NCBI GenBank assembly: GCA_037039685.1
Contig: JAWNGF010000006.1
Coordinates: 1,426,001-1,490,000, forward strand
DNA from: Ceratobasidium sp. AG-K
Lineage: Eukaryota > Basidiomycota > Agaricomycetes > Cantharellales > Ceratobasidiaceae
DNA: 64,000 nucleotides
Reading direction: 5' to 3'
Position numbers and translations under genes: made by a program. This document shows, in pieces, positions 48,936 through 61,865 of the stretch. Each line of letters begins with the position of its first letter. Position 1 is the first letter of the stretch. The notes under the pieces are model-generated. The model was not told where the DNA came from, did no database searches, and saw only the letters and a list, made by a program, of their open reading frames with translations.

Positions 48936-51900
48936 ATGGCCAAAAAGAAAAAGGCGAGCCTCAAACCTATTGCCCGGCCTATAGCGACCACCTCGATAGC
49001 AAAGAAGGTTGTAGAGAAAGCCGTGGAAGGACCTGCTGTAGAGGTCACCGGAAACGGAAAATCAGAGATTAACAAGGAACCCGAGACTACTAAGAAGAGT
49101 CAGCAGCAACTAGACGAGTATGACCCTGACCGTGCAGAAATCGAATCATTGCAGTTATTGGTAGACCAACAACAAGCGAAGGCGGAAAGGGAGGCATTGA
49201 GATCGATCAAGGTGAGAGCTGCCATGTATAACGCATCGGTAACCCATCCTTAACCGCTTGGTGGCAGGCACTTGAACAAGATAATCGAATGTCTAAATCT
49301 TTGCCTTTACTTAGTATTGACCCTAGCATAAGAGATCGCATACTTGGCATGGCCAAGGTCCCAGAGCTCACACCAAAACGTAGGCATCGCTCTTCTCGGT
49401 CCAACTCAAGCTAACACGCCAACATAATATACAGTTCTCCAGGAACCCGAAGATAAGGTCCTTCCCCGGCTGGCTGCAACTTACGGAACGCTACGAGGGC
49501 TTGGATTCTCAGAGGAGCGAGTTCAGGAATGCCTGAAATCTATTCCTGACGTCGACCTCGATACGGCTATCGAATGGGTACGTGTCGCTTTTGTTCTCTT
49601 CGTTTGGATAAACCGACACTCTATTGGACCTCAGCTGTACTTTAACTGTGAAGAGCACGAGTTAGATTTTGATAACCGTTAGTTTTATTCATCCTCACAA
49701 GGGCGATTGGTGGTTTACGATTCATTTCCGTGTCACCAGGACTCAATAATGGAGCATCAGATGGTCTTTTGACGAATGGGGCAACCGAAATCGTGGATAA
49801 ACCTCAACCAGTTCCGGTCCCCGCCCCTGCTCCCGCCGCGCTCGGAAATTCTACGTCCACGCGACCGACCACTGCCGCTGTTCCAGATTCCGACTCTGAA
49901 GACGAGGATGACCTGGACGTCGACGTAAATACCAAATGGGCTCGTATCAAAGTCGCACAACACATGCTCAAATTTGGCAAACCCAGAGGCTTCAAGCCGG
50001 ACCCAAACGACCCACAGGTCCAGAAATTGGATTTCAAGCTACGAGCCTTAGCCTCAGACTACGGGTTCACTGAAAAGCACGCCGAGTACACTTTTCAGGA
50101 GCTTCGACGGAAGGCTGAGGCTGAGGAATTGAAACGAACACTACATACACCTAAGCTCGCTGCTACTCCTCCAGCTAACACTCGGCAAGTGGGCAGCACG
50201 GATTCCGGCGCCAACAAGATAGAAGAACCCCCTGCTATCGCACCTTCTGAACTTGTAGATCCAACTGGCGAAATGGGCGCCATCGACCAACACTCCGATG
50301 ATGAAGGGGGATTCTTTGGGCACATGCTAGATGAGATGCCCACAGAAGTCACTACCGCTGCTGGGGAAGTCGTTCGAGTGTACGAACTCGAATTTCCAAA
50401 GAACTGGAACGGAGCCACTCCCAAGTCTTTGCTAAAAGATTACGTCGCCAAATTGGACCGCTCTGCCATGATCTTGTATCGGCCCATCGGTGGGATCACT
50501 CGAGTTGCTCGTGCTGCAGTCCAAATACGATGGCGCATAAAGGTTGGACAAGAGTGGATCATTCCAGATGCATGCCCCACTCTTGCCCAAGCTGAACATT
50601 ATGCCGCACTCTGGGCGCTTCATTCTCTTTCGTCCCCCGTTCGAGCCGGTTTCGTGGGACTTCGTTCTACTGTAGTTCCAGTTCAACCTAGTGGTATTCG
50701 CTCGCTCCCACCCAGCGCGCAGGACTTGTGGAAAGAACTTGAAGTACAACGCAAGAACAAGGAGGACGAGACGAACAGGCTAGTGTGGTCAGACCTTAGA
50801 ACCATCGTGGAGCCAAAGCTTGCACCGCCTGGAACCTACAAGGTGTGGGGAACCTTCACTGCTACCTTTGAGTCCAAAGCCAATCTATTATGTGTAGACC
50901 ACGCAGCAGACAAAAACATTGGCCTCAGCCGACCAGGGTGCCATCCCTAGCTCTCGGCCTCTCGGGCCACTCAAAGAAATTCCGGGCCTGAGGGAGGATT
51001 ACGAAATAAGGAGGGCATCATCTGCTTATCAGGATATGTTAAAGACGGCACGTTATTGTTTTATCACGCTGAAACGATACTTATACATACCACAGAGGAA
51101 TGAGTTGCCTATTGCATCGTTTAGAACTCAGATTACCGAAAGTTTACAAGTTCACCAAGTGCTCGTACTCAGTGGGGAAACCGGTTGCGGAAAGTCAACT
51201 CAACTCCCCGCATATATAATGGAGGATCAGCTCTCTCGTGGCCTCGCTTGCCGAATCTATTGTACAGAGCCACGCCGAATCTCAGCAATATCCTTGGCTC
51301 AACGTGTCAGCCGCGAGCTTGGGGAATCACCGAATGCCGTTGGAACACTGTCTTCCCTGATAGGGTATTCAGTCCGCCTGGAAAGTAACATCACCCGGAA
51401 TACACGACTAGCGTTTGTTACCAATGGTATCGCCTTAAGGATGCTAGAGAGTGGCAGTGGCAACGGGGGAAAAGGAACTGCGTTTGACGATATAACTGTA
51501 GGCCTATCAGCTTTGCCCTATCCCCCGGCGCCTAGCTTATACGCTTTGTTGCCAGCATATCATTATTGACGAGGTTCACGAGAGGTCCATTGAGTCCGAT
51601 TTCCTACTTATTGTTCTCAAGTCGATGCTCCAACATCGGCCGGATTTAAAGTAAGAATGATCCTATCCGCATTCAACAACGTGCTGACTACCGTGGTTTG
51701 TAGAATTGTGCTCATGTCCGCCACTGTCGATGCGGAGAAGGTTTCTGCCTACTTTGGTGGACCCACAGTGTGCCCTGTGCTAATGGTTCCTGGCGTGAGT
51801 TATTATCTTGTTAGATTTTTATAGTGCTGACATTTCGAGGATAGCGTACATTCCCTGTCAAAGTCCAGTTTCTCGAAGATGCGATCGAATTCACCAAGTG

Positions 51901-54334
51901 GAGGATCGATGACGACTCGCCGTACGCCCATAGTATGTATTATTCCGCTCTACAATGTGAGTAACATATTTATAAGGCTGGTGAAGGGACTAGTCGCAGT
52001 GGTAAACCAAAACGCTTGGAATGGTCCGAGGAAACCGCTCCAGCAGAGGACGATGACGAGGAGGGCGAATCTACAATAACTCCGGTTAAACTTGGAAATC
52101 AGTACTCTGCCGCAACGATAACAACAATTAATCGACTGGATGAAAGACGAATTCCCTACGAGCTTATCCTTCGGCTACTCGAAAAGATCTGCCTTACAGA
52201 ATCGACTCACTCGCGCTATTCAGCAGCCATTCTGATATTTGTTCCAGGAATTAACGAGATTCGACAACTAAACGACATACTTGGAGGCCATCGCGAATTT
52301 GGAACACAATCCTTCAGGATTTACCCACTTCATTCAGCGTTGCCATCAGAGAATCAAACAGTTGTCTTTGATATTCCCCCACCAGGGGTCAGGAAAATTG
52401 TAATATGTGAGTCGCACAACGTCACTGTTTGTATAAATATTCACAATGTGCGCATACAGCGACTAATATCGCGGAAACCGGAGTCACAATACCTGTAAGT
52501 GGGAGCTTACCGCATCGTACATCAATTGATGTAGTTCAGGATATTACATGCGTAATAGATTCAGGGAAGCATAAGGAGATGCGGTACGTGTAGTGAAACT
52601 AATCCCATGGACATATACATATCATCCCCCCGCTTAGGTTTGATGAAAAGCGGCAAACAAGTAGACTGATTGAAACAACGATTGCGCGAAGTAACGCTGC
52701 ACAAAGACGAGGGCGTGCTGGCCGAGTTCGAGAAGGCCTTTGTTTTCACCTTTTTACTAAAAGTCGTCACGACAACATGGTGAGCCTGGAAGGCTTTCAT
52801 ATTGTGCTATTTCTGATCTGAATGCCAGATGGTTGACAATCCTCTCCCGGAGATACTAAGGCTCAGTTTGGCTGACCTCGCGCTTCGAATCAAGATCATG
52901 AATGTTCAAATCGGTAGCTCGGTTGAAGATGTGCTGTCGCGAGCCTTAGATCCTCCATCCTCAACTAATATCCAGCGTGCTGTTAACGCTCTGATTGAAG
53001 TATCACTTTTCTTCTGGCCTATTGACTGCTTGCTTATGATTATGCCAGGTGAAGGCTCTTACTACAGCGGAGCAAATTACTCCTCTAGGACGATTGCTGA
53101 GCAAGCTCCCCATGGATGTTCACCTTGGGAAATTCCTACTTCATTCAGTCACACTGTAAGCCTCTCACCCCTGCGTTAGGCCCTGCTGATCCAAGATATC
53201 AGTGGATGTTTGGATGTAGCGCTTACCATTTGTGCGACCTTGAACGCCAAATCTCCGTTTTTAAGACCTTTCGGATTCGAGGCCCAAGCCGATTCTGCAA
53301 AACGCGAATTCGCCAAAGGTCAGTCCCATCAACAACCACCGAGTTTTACTCATACCCCTCTAGATAACAATTCGGACTTTCTTGCATTACACAATGCTTT
53401 TGCGAGCTGGAGACGTGCATCAGCCAATGGACAGTATGTTGCCAGGAAATTCTGTAAAGATTCCTATCTTAGTTATCAGGTAACGGCATTTCTCTTGTGT
53501 ATGCATTATCATGCTCAGATGCTTCCGCAGAACTTGCAACAGATCGAGGACTTGCGACAGCAATTCATGGGATACTTGATTGACAGCTCATTCATAACCG
53601 TGGACCCAAACTTCAGCCAAGAATTCAAACGGTAGGTCGATGTATGTAAAACGCAAAGGCATGTGATCATGACTTGAATCGTAGGATACGCTTCCAACGA
53701 CGGGGCGCCAAATTCATGGAGCTTCCTGAATCCCTGAGTCCGCGCGACGCCGACTCTGGTTTAATCCAAGCTGCCCTCACAGCCGGCATGTTCCCCAAAA
53801 TCATCTACATTGATCCTTCGAGCGGGCAAATGCAAACAATTCACAATAATCGGCCGGTCGCTTTCCACCCTTCCTCTGTGAATTTCCGCCGAGCGGCCCG
53901 TGACTTTGATTCTTCTTACCTCTGCTATTTCTCGCTCACGTAAGTCCGCCCGGTTGCTTTGGACCTCTCACTAAATGCAATCCAGGCAATCCAAGAAGCT
54001 ATACGCGGCAGAGACGGGTCCATCAAACAACCTAGCTTTAATTCTTCTGTGTGGTGAATGCGAATTCAAGGTGTGCCCAATTCAGCTTTTGACAAGTCAG
54101 CGGCTGACTGTTGCCTATTTGTAGCCCGGCTCGGAAATTGTAGTGGTCGACCGGAAGATCAAGTTTCGGGTCTCGGGAAAAACCATCCTCGCACTCAAAG
54201 CGCTTCGGTCCCGGTTGGCGTCCAACATGTCATCCAGACTCCGTACACGGCAGTCTAACTCAAATCCTGAAACCGACATCTGGACCGCGCTGGCACTCGA
54301 GTTGTTTGGAAAACCCAAGTCCAAGGCGGGTTAG
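48936..54334 (+). CDS. DExH-box RNA helicase with UBA-like region (DHX29/DHX57-like)
   Basis: Large SF2 RNA helicase. The ATG at 48936 opens a Lys-rich N-terminus ([15 protein letters not shown]). A UBA-like segment follows ([20 protein letters not shown], about 49470-49590), then an RWD/dsRNA-binding-like middle region. Helicase motifs are complete: [10 protein letters not shown] (about 51172), Ia [21 protein letters not shown] (about 51565), III SAT (about 51718), [31 protein letters not shown] (about 52460), [10 protein letters not shown] (about 52700). HA2 and OB regions follow, ending FGKPKSKAG at 54334. Mammalian DHX29 acts in translation initiation on structured 5' leaders; fungal relatives (yeast YLR419W, fission yeast Ucp12) are less studied, so the role is inferred. 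More than 15 introns. No frame break seen. It lies inside the proposed inverted segment. Confidence 0.88.
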
Positions 54335-54967
54335 TGGCCGGACGATCGACGATCATACGTCACGCGTGCCGAGTTTGACAAACCCTGTCTCGAGAGGCTT
54401 GACTCTGAGGCTAGGCATCGTACGCACTAACGACTGGTCTTTGCTCATACATTTGTTAGAACGAATCATGGTTAGATATAATTAAAAGCAAGGTTCACAT
54501 ATATGGTGTGGCTTGATCCATAGGCGGACTGCTTCTAGGCCATAATGAGCCTACTGAATCGGGCTACGCGGACATCGGGTTAGCCTAGCGCCAAGCGAAA
54601 GAGGCGCCGTGGTGGCAAGGCACTGTTGATTTCCCCTTGACCATGTGCTTCGCCAAGCTGCCAGGGATCTGGATCTGAACCCCACCGTCAGGGTCACTTG
54701 TAAAAAGTCCATATGAGCAGCCAACATGGTAAACATACGAAATGTAGCAAACAAACGTTCCCATCAAATTTCCGTAGCTCTCATTAGCTCCGAACATCTC
54801 GCGTTGGAAGAAAAGAACGTGAGCTGATCATATGAAATTGCCAAACAAACCCACTGCGCAACATTTAGAGTAGCCCCCTCCAGCCATGCTCACTTTCCTT
54901 CTCCCACCACCTCCTCCTCACTCTCACTCATTTACCCACCCACTGTCCTTTCTTATACCCAACCGTT
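54335..54967. other. Spacer downstream of the helicase
   Basis: About 630 bp containing helicase 3' sequence, one tentative minus-strand frame (54585-54797) and the CT-rich promoter of the secreted-protein gene (54876-54960). Confidence 0.45.
54585..54797 (-). CDS. Tentative short ORF, unknown
   Basis: A 70-codon open frame (MFGANESYGNLMGTFVCYIS...) whose second half (TSDPDGGVQIQIPGSLAKHM) reads like protein. There are no neighbours in frame and no recognisable family. It may be a relic exon. Confidence 0.2.
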   Translation of the reverse strand: MFGANESYGNLMGTFVCYISYVYHVGCSYGLFTSDPDGGVQIQIPGSLAKHMVKGKSTVPCHHGASFAWR

Positions 54968-55392
54968 ATGCAATACCTACACTTTGCCTTGGCCTTGTTC
55001 ATGGCCCTTCCGAGTGTTACCCTAGCTGGCGACATGCGATTTTTTGCGGAGAAAGACTGCAGCGGTGACCCCACATTCCAAATCGACGTTGTCCCTTGTG
55101 GAACTTGCATCACTCCCGACACGGACTCGAGCGCTGTGGCGATAGAGAATATCAGTCCCCGTCATTACGTTACCATCTACAACAAGAACGACTGCGCCAG
55201 CGATTCGCTTGTTATGGATGTGAGTATTCCTTGATACTCGGCACGTTCGTGAGCTGACGAGGGCTTTGGCAGAATTTCGGGAGCCTTTGTGGAATTCAAG
55301 GAGCGAACAAGATTCGTTCCGCCATGATCCATTGCACTGGAGACGATACTGTGGCCCGGCACCGGAGAAGGTCTAAATTTACTCAGTTCTGA
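54968..55392 (+). CDS. Small secreted cysteine-containing protein
   Basis: The start ATG at 54968 gives a clear signal peptide (MQYLHFALALFMALPSVTLA, cleavage expected after LAG or SVTLA). The mature part begins DMRFFAEKDCSGD. One intron (GTGAGT donor near 55220, GCAG acceptor near 55273) joins SLVMD to NFGSLCGIQGANKIRSAMIH. The end is RHRRRSKFTQF. The mature protein of about 105 residues has six cysteines (DC, PC, TC, DC, LC, HC), enough for three disulfides. Small secreted proteins of this size can be effectors or cell-wall proteins; nothing here decides that. A dibasic HRRRS stretch near the end is odd for a disulfide-rich protein. Confidence 0.7.
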
Positions 55393-55564
55393 GTGCTGTG
55401 TGTGGGTTTATCTACCCTGGTGGTCATTTCCTGCACGTCTCGTACATGCCCCATGTACATCGTTGATACCTTTAACGGTCGGAATCAAGCTTGGTTCATA
55501 TAATCTTTGGTTATTCAGCTATTTCAGTACCCCCTATTACACTGCACGGCCCCGTCTGACCCAG

Positions 55565-58470
55565 TTATTCGCTCTCCAACGATATAAAAAGATGGTTCCT
55601 GGTGACGGTTGTCTTTGATTGGGGGTCAAGGACTATCGTCTGAGTGTTATCAATAATCATAGCCGGTCCAGAGACAACAGCCCCAATATCGAGTTTCTCC
55701 AAGAGAAATACTGGCGTATCGATACGCCCGGGACCTTCAAAGTAGACATTGTGTGTTCGGTCCTGGGACGCCTGAATGTCGACCGGTTTGGTTTTAAGGG
55801 TCTTGATTTCTTCAAATACGCTTGGCCCCAATGTGTCAAACGTCTTGCCTATCCCCCGGACCTTCAGGTGGTCAATTTGCCTTATTTGGGGTAGGTATAA
55901 TGGAAAAGTACCTTGATATCATCAATTATGATGCGCTTGGTCTCGAGAAGGAACCCAAATTCCTGTTTATAAGCCTTCTTGAACGCTCCTTCAAAGTCGT
56001 GCGATCCGTCGTCGGGCTCCAACACCATCAGCGCGGTATCTGTTCCGTCGAATCGCATGTTGAGCAACCGTTCGACACGAACTCGGTCGCCTTTAAACCC
56101 TTGCTTTTCGAGGGAAGATTGAACTTCTTCTGCCAGGGTATCAAGACGTTTTAAGATGCGTGGTTTGCTCTCGTTGGACCAATTTTCGGATGAGGGTTCT
56201 TGTCGCTCGAACGCTCTAAGGTATGTAGGGTGGTCTTCATTAGTGAATCTATTTAGAGTGGCGGCGACCGAATCGCCCACTTGGAATTCCAGTCGTGTCG
56301 CTTACCGGTCAGCCAACGCGAGCCCGTATGCCGAGAGAATCGAACTGTGCCTATGGATCAGGATACGACGGATGCCTAGTAGCCGAGCGATATCGCATGC
56401 ATGTTGCCCGCCCGCTCCACCGAAACTCGCGAGGCTATTCGAAAATCAATCAGAATATCCACGACGAGGCGTTGTTGCTTACATATGGGATCCAGTGGAA
56501 TAACCTCTCGCCTCAGTTAGCGCTCGAATAGGACGGCACATCGTCTCGTTCGCAACCTTGATAAATCTGCGGGCCACTATCGTTGAACAATCGTATATCT
56601 GTCAGCTTCTGGTACGTACCCGTAGATGACCTCGTCTAACGAGTAATCCTTGTCCGAGGACTTGCGAACTTCCTCGGCGACTTTCTCAAATGCGGACTTG
56701 GAGGCCTCCATATCCAGTGGTTCCTTTTCGGATTTACCGAAGATCTTCGGGAACAGGTCGGGGATGAGCCGACCGAGCATGAGGTTCGCGTCTGTTACGG
56801 CCAAAGGGCCACCTTTCCTAAACCCGAATGTTAATCGAATATGGGAAATATATGCGCGTTTCTCACCTATAGCAAGCCGGCCCCGGTTCGGCTCCAGCAC
56901 TTTCTGGTCCTGCCAAGAACAAACCATTCTTAAAGGTGAGGCACGACCCGCCCCCTGCGGCGACGGTGTTGATGTCGAGTTGCGGGCTTTGAATCGTCAC
57001 ACCCGCAGTAGTGGTCTCGTAAACGGTTTCGTACCGGCCATCAAATCGGGATACATCCGTCGAGGTGCCTCCCACGTCCAGCCTGTGTGAAGTTTACATA
57101 CTCAGCTAGGTCGCATGCTGTTAGTTTATCGACGTACCCGATAATTGGAGTTCGCTCATTCTCGTCCCAACTCGTCAACGCGTACCCAACAACTCCGCCT
57201 GCTGGTCCGCTGAGAATACTCTTCAATCCAGAAAAGTTGTCCAAGTCCAATAAGCCTCCATCGCTCGCCATGAACTCCACTCTCGGCTTCCCCACCCCGC
57301 CGTGCCTAAGTTGTTCATCGAAACCGGCGAAAAACCCGTCGAGGTATTGGTACAAAATCGGAGTAAGGTAGGCGTCAGCCGTAGCCGACATTCCTCGTGG
57401 GACCATCTTGATCATTGGCATGAGCTGGGACGAGATGGAAATATGCGTAAAGCCGAGTGAGTTGGCAATTTTTCCAACCGCGAGTTCATGTTCGGGATAT
57501 GTATACGAATGGACGAAGCAGATAGCTAGGGATGTGTAGCCTTGGTCGCGGAGATTTTGGAGGTCAGATTTGATCTGGTTCTCGTCTACTCTCTTCGATT
57601 AGCGAACGCATTATTCAAGCAAAACTTGCTCACCGGGTTTCCTGATAATCCGAATTGCCTCCCCTGATAGTCCTCGAACAATCTCCCCTGGCCCGTCTGC
57701 CTTCTCGTCCTCAGATCCCAAACCCGTATAGCCCTTGATAATCTTGCCATTATCGTCGAATTTGATGGCATGTTCGACTGCGTTGGGGTCGGAGGTGTAT
57801 CCGACTATAGTTACGCGCTCGTCTACCTCTAAGACGTCAGAGAAAAGCGGCGAGGGGCGTCGGATGTTGAGATCAAAGATCTTAGGACGAGATTGGTTTC
57901 CTATCGTGAGCAAGTCCTGTTGATGTGATGGTTGGCTCGGCGAAGCTGGAGCGGGCGAGTTTCGACATACCTTGAACCCCTTCGTAATCACCAGCGCATG
58001 TTTCTGGCCCTTTCGTTCGAGTAGAGCATTCGTAGCTACAGTAGTTGAAAGTCGTATAAAGTCTAGGTTGACGGGATCAATCGGGACTGCATTCCCATTG
58101 GGGGGTCGGACTAACATACCAATCTTGTCGGTGTTGAGCTTTTCTCCTCTTGGAAGTGTTTTGCCAAGGACCTTTTCGAGGACCCGTCGGATTCCTTCAG
58201 TTGGCGCATCTCGGTAGTTGTTGGGATCCTGAGACACTATACGCGCCCGTAGATTAATATTTATGATGGAATACAGGTGGATAACTTACGGAGCTTGACG
58301 ACTATTTCCTTTCTCTCGCCAGGATTTTCACCGGGATATGAACTGTATAAACCACTTAGCTCTGTATATAGTTATTCGTCATTCACTGGGTGGACTTACG
58401 CGTGTACATCACAGAAAGTACCACCTCTATCGGCGCAGATCCGAATTGAACGATCTGGAATCTCAACCAT
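55565..58470 (-). CDS. 5-oxoprolinase, HyuA-type half
   Basis: Matches the N-terminal, ATP-binding half of eukaryotic 5-oxoprolinase. The ATG at 58468-58470 gives [20 protein letters not shown], with the first phosphate loop DRGGTF. Blocks then follow in order: [20 protein letters not shown] (about 58050), [75 protein letters not shown] (second phosphate loop, about 57070), [52 protein letters not shown] (about 56420) and [17 protein letters not shown]. The reading frame ends with HLFISLESE at 55565-55567, which is where the HyuB half would normally begin. About 13 introns; the frame seems intact. The missing half is at 46.4-48.7 kb on the other strand. Confidence 0.87.
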
Positions 58471-58716
58471 ATTTATGTCCTAGAGTCAATTCACCTGTAG
58501 TAATGTCAGTAGCTGTTGTTTAACACGGAGATCCAATGGATTGGCAGCATACAGTGGCCGTGGGTGGTAAGAGTCATCACAAGATCGCGTTATTTCAAAC
58601 GCCCGCTTATGACGACTTCTGCGTCGATCACTAACCAATTACGCAATCTATCGCTCGCCACATTTTATTCACTTCTCGACCACACTCAACTGGGTTTTAT
58701 TTTTTCGGCTCGAGCC

Positions 58717-59619
58717 ATGGCGACTATAACAATAGGGAACAGAACGATGGATGCTGGGGAGCTGAGAGCAGAAATCGTTAGCTTTTCCAGTGATTTGGCA
58801 AAGAAGGCGAGAGTGGACGAACCTTTACCAGAAGGCCAAGACCTTTCCGAGTCGGAGGATACAGAGATTCAAACACAGGTACGAGCTCTATAAGCTATGC
58901 GATAAATACGCTCAGGTTTACTCTAGATCCATGCAATGCACGTTCTGCCTCGCGAACTTGTCGACTTGATGATGGCCGCCTTGTGTGCAAACTATGCTCC
59001 AAAAATCGCCACCGCGCTCCACCGCACCTCGCGAGAAACTCAACCCAAGGCCTTCGCGACCTACGTTCAGCTTCTCTCGCTCATTCCCGAAGCATCACAA
59101 GAGCCGTATTATCGCCTCTTTCTCTCCTCCCCAGACAGCAAAGGCCTGGCGAATCTTCTCGGCGACGCGTTTCAAAAAGGGATTCAGTGGAGACGTCCAA
59201 GTGGTCCAGGAACTATCTGTGGTCTCCTCATCGAGTTGTTGTTCTGGTGCGACCCCTCTGAAGGAGACGATTCGAAAGCACCCATGGACGCCGAGATACG
59301 AAAACAAGTCTTGGCCAAAACAACGGCGCTTATATCGAACCCGTCATTTACCCAATTACCAATCGAGCAACGGGCGGATATCGAACGGCTGAACGGGGTG
59401 TTGCAGGCTATCGAACAGATGCCTGGAGATACGTATGTGAAGGGTGCCAAGGAGACATTGACTGCTCAGTCAGGCGAGGGTGTCTGTGCGAATGAAGGGT
59501 GTGGCCAGGAGTCCAAGATGAGGTGTTCGAGGTGCAAGACTGTCGAGTACTGTGGACAAAAGTGCCAGTCGAAACACTGGAAGCAGACTCACAAGATTCG
59601 TTGCTTCCCACCTCCATAA
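58717..59619 (+). CDS. MYND zinc-finger protein, copy 1 (intact)
   Basis: Two exons: MATITIGNRTMDAGELRAEI... to EIQTQ (58717-58878), then an intron with a GTACGA donor and CTCTAG acceptor, then IHAMHVLPRELVDLMMAALC to the stop at 59617-59619. A helical middle region has YVQLLSLIPEASQEPYYRLF, GTICGLLIELLFWCDPSEGD. The C-terminus is a MYND finger with all zinc ligands: CANEGC, RCSRCK, EYCGQKCQ, and SKHWKQTHKIRC (59490-59605). MYND fingers bind proline-rich partner peptides; the partner here is unknown. First and only clearly intact member of a tandem array of four. Confidence 0.8.
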
Positions 59620-60687
59620 TGATTTCGAGTCGAGTATGCCTTGTACTCGCTGTTTTAGGCGTATGACCTAACATGATGCTAATATTGTGTACAACGTATA
59701 ATTATAGGGATTCCCTACCTCTCCAACCTGAATACACCCGCCGTTCAAGGACCGTAAGAAGTGTCGCTGAAAGTGAATGCTGAGTTACCTAATCCAGGCG
59801 CTTGCTTACCTGTATGCATCTTCAAACGCATTGAGTGTGCTCTTCCCCGCATCCTGAAGTGCGGTCCATTTACGTTCGAAGTGAAAGAGGGCCAACCGCT
59901 CACGGCCAACTCTAGCTATATATTTTCCGGTAATCCCCATCTATCCTTCGATGTTGACTCCAATGCACTTAGCACCGGACGATTTAGTGAATCTTGGGCA
60001 CCACTGTTGGCTTGCCACATGCGAAAGATCCCAAGCCAAAGGGGTACCAGGCGCCAGCCTTCCTCCATCTCCCCTAGGGCTACCCACTATCACGCGCTAT
60101 CCATATTCCGTACTCGCAGAAATACCATCGATTGAAACTAAAAACCGTGACATGGGTGCAAGTAAATGATCCACCCCGGGCAAACAAGTGCGTCAAATTA
60201 CTTGTAGGTAGACGTGACCTCTCCGACTTCTACTCCCAGTCAAAAGCCTGAGATTTGGAAAACGACCGATTCGCCCCTCCAGCAGGCTTGGAGCTCGGAC
60301 CGTTTCCCCGGTAAGGTCTAAATCACTGGGTTACCTCAGCAGGGCGCTTGTCCAACCACATTGACTCTGTGTGCACCTTCCGCGCCACACTTGGGCCGTG
60401 GCTAACACACCCAGAGCAAGAGGTTTCCCTACCACACCGGGACTATCCCCGTTCGCATTCACTTACTTAAATACCTGCTTATCCTCTAGCCTCAATTCCT
60501 GTCAGTAATTGAGTGCCTTTGAAGCTCAAGTATTGCTTTCGGTAGTTTGGCCTTGCGCTCTGACTACTCTGCGCAAAAAAAAAAATCTCGCTCGTGGCGG
60601 CTTCGCCAACCAAACGTCCAAGCCGTTTGATTCCACTCCTCTTTATCCCTATTACACGTCACACTACATTTGCTCTGCGTTACTGGA
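59620..60687. other. Spacer between MYND copies 1 and 2
   Basis: About 1.07 kb. The right part (from about 60150) is the duplicated promoter of copy 2, with matching blocks upstream of copy 3. A plus-strand frame at 59761-60135 has no recognised content. Confidence 0.45.
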
Positions 60688-61865
60688 ATGTCCTCCGTCG
60701 AAACCAAAGTTCTTGATGCAGAAGCTGTCAAAGCACTTCGTGCCAAAGCAATGACCTCTGCCAACGCAATTGCCAAGCATGCACGCCTGCTTGATCCCCT
60801 GCTTCCCGGTCAGAACCTTTCAGATTCAGAATACGATGCGGTTATAAACGAGGTATGGAAATGGGTCACTTGCGTTGAGGATTTACTGACTAGAATCAAA
60901 AAGTACGTCAAAATGCGACCCTTGCCACGAGAGGAAATATCCGTCCTGCATGCTGCATTTGCCGCTAGCTACTTGCACAAACTGTATCAGTGCTTGCGTG
61001 GATACTCGCTCAAGAACCAACGCAGGACGATCACGCTATACATCGTCATTCTATCCAGCTTTCCGGAGCCGGTGTACGACCCGTACCAACGAATGTTCCT
61101 GCGCTCTCCCGAAAGTCGCGGTATTACCAACTTCATCGCGGCAGCGTTTCTGATGGGCTCGAGTGGCGAAACAATGTTTCACCGGCGGGCGTCTGTCGGT
61201 TCATAACCGAGCTATTGCACTGGTGCGATACACAAGAAGGGGACGACAAGAAGGCATGTATGGACTCGGACCTGCGAAAGCGCCTCATCTCTTGTACGGA
61301 TGGCTTTGAGCGTCTGAACCAATGGAACGACTGGTCAGACTTCGATCAACGAGCCATCAGGCGACTGAACAATGCGCTCATGTCGATCGATTCCGTGCCT
61401 GAAGACGTGTACTTGAGGGTAATGCAGTCGCATTTGTTCGAAAAGGCGAGGCATGGACTTTGCGCGAATGAGCTCTGTCCGCTGGGCAAAGAGGAGCCTC
61501 CGAAGAATTCGAAGCGTTGTTCGAGGTGCAGGAGCGTGATTTATTGCGGAGAAAAGTGCCAGAAACAGCATTGGAAGGAAGGGCACAAGCTGCGTTGCTT
61601 TTCACGAGTCGAGTAATTGTGTGGATTTAATGTCTGTTTGGCGTATACGTTTGAACGGGGTGTATTGCTGCAAGCAGTGAATTTTTTAGTTCTGGAACTC
61701 AGCGCTTTCTAGCATTTTGCGTGCCCGACTATGACAAGTTCTGTCTATCCAGAACGAAGTAAGGTCATACGTCTATAGGCGCGAAAAAGCCATGTATGCG
61801 GCCCGTTGGCCAAATTGTCACCGTACCACATTTGGTGCCGTTGGCAATCTAAAGTATTAGATGAC
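60150..61865 (+). repeat. Tandem duplication unit containing MYND copy 2
   Basis: Promoter, gene and 3' flank are repeated as one block at about 62080-63800. Start codons are 1,929 bp apart and the promoter block TTACCTCAGCAGGGCGCTTG (60331) recurs as TTACCTCAGTAGGACGCTTG (62259). 3' flanks also match (TATGCGGCCCGTTGGC against TATGCGGTACGTTGAC). Substitutions and small indels are frequent, so the duplication is not recent. Confidence 0.7.
60688..61616 (+). CDS. MYND zinc-finger protein, copy 2 (one-base frame break)
   Basis: The ATG at 60688 gives MSSVETKVLDAEAVKALRAK. A 51-nt segment (60852-60902) may be an in-frame intron. The frame runs through LHAAFAASYLHKLYQCLRGY and FPEPVYDPYQRMFLRSPESR to AAAFLMG. 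At about 61153-61157 one base is missing compared with copy 3. The frame then shifts to LEWRNNVSPAGVCRFITELL, HWCDTQEGDDKKACMDSDLR and an intact MYND finger (CANELC, RCSRCR, IYCGEKCQ, KQHWKEGHKLRC). Without splicing or correction the product stops at 61206, before the finger. Either a recent pseudogene or a sequence error. Confidence 0.65.
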
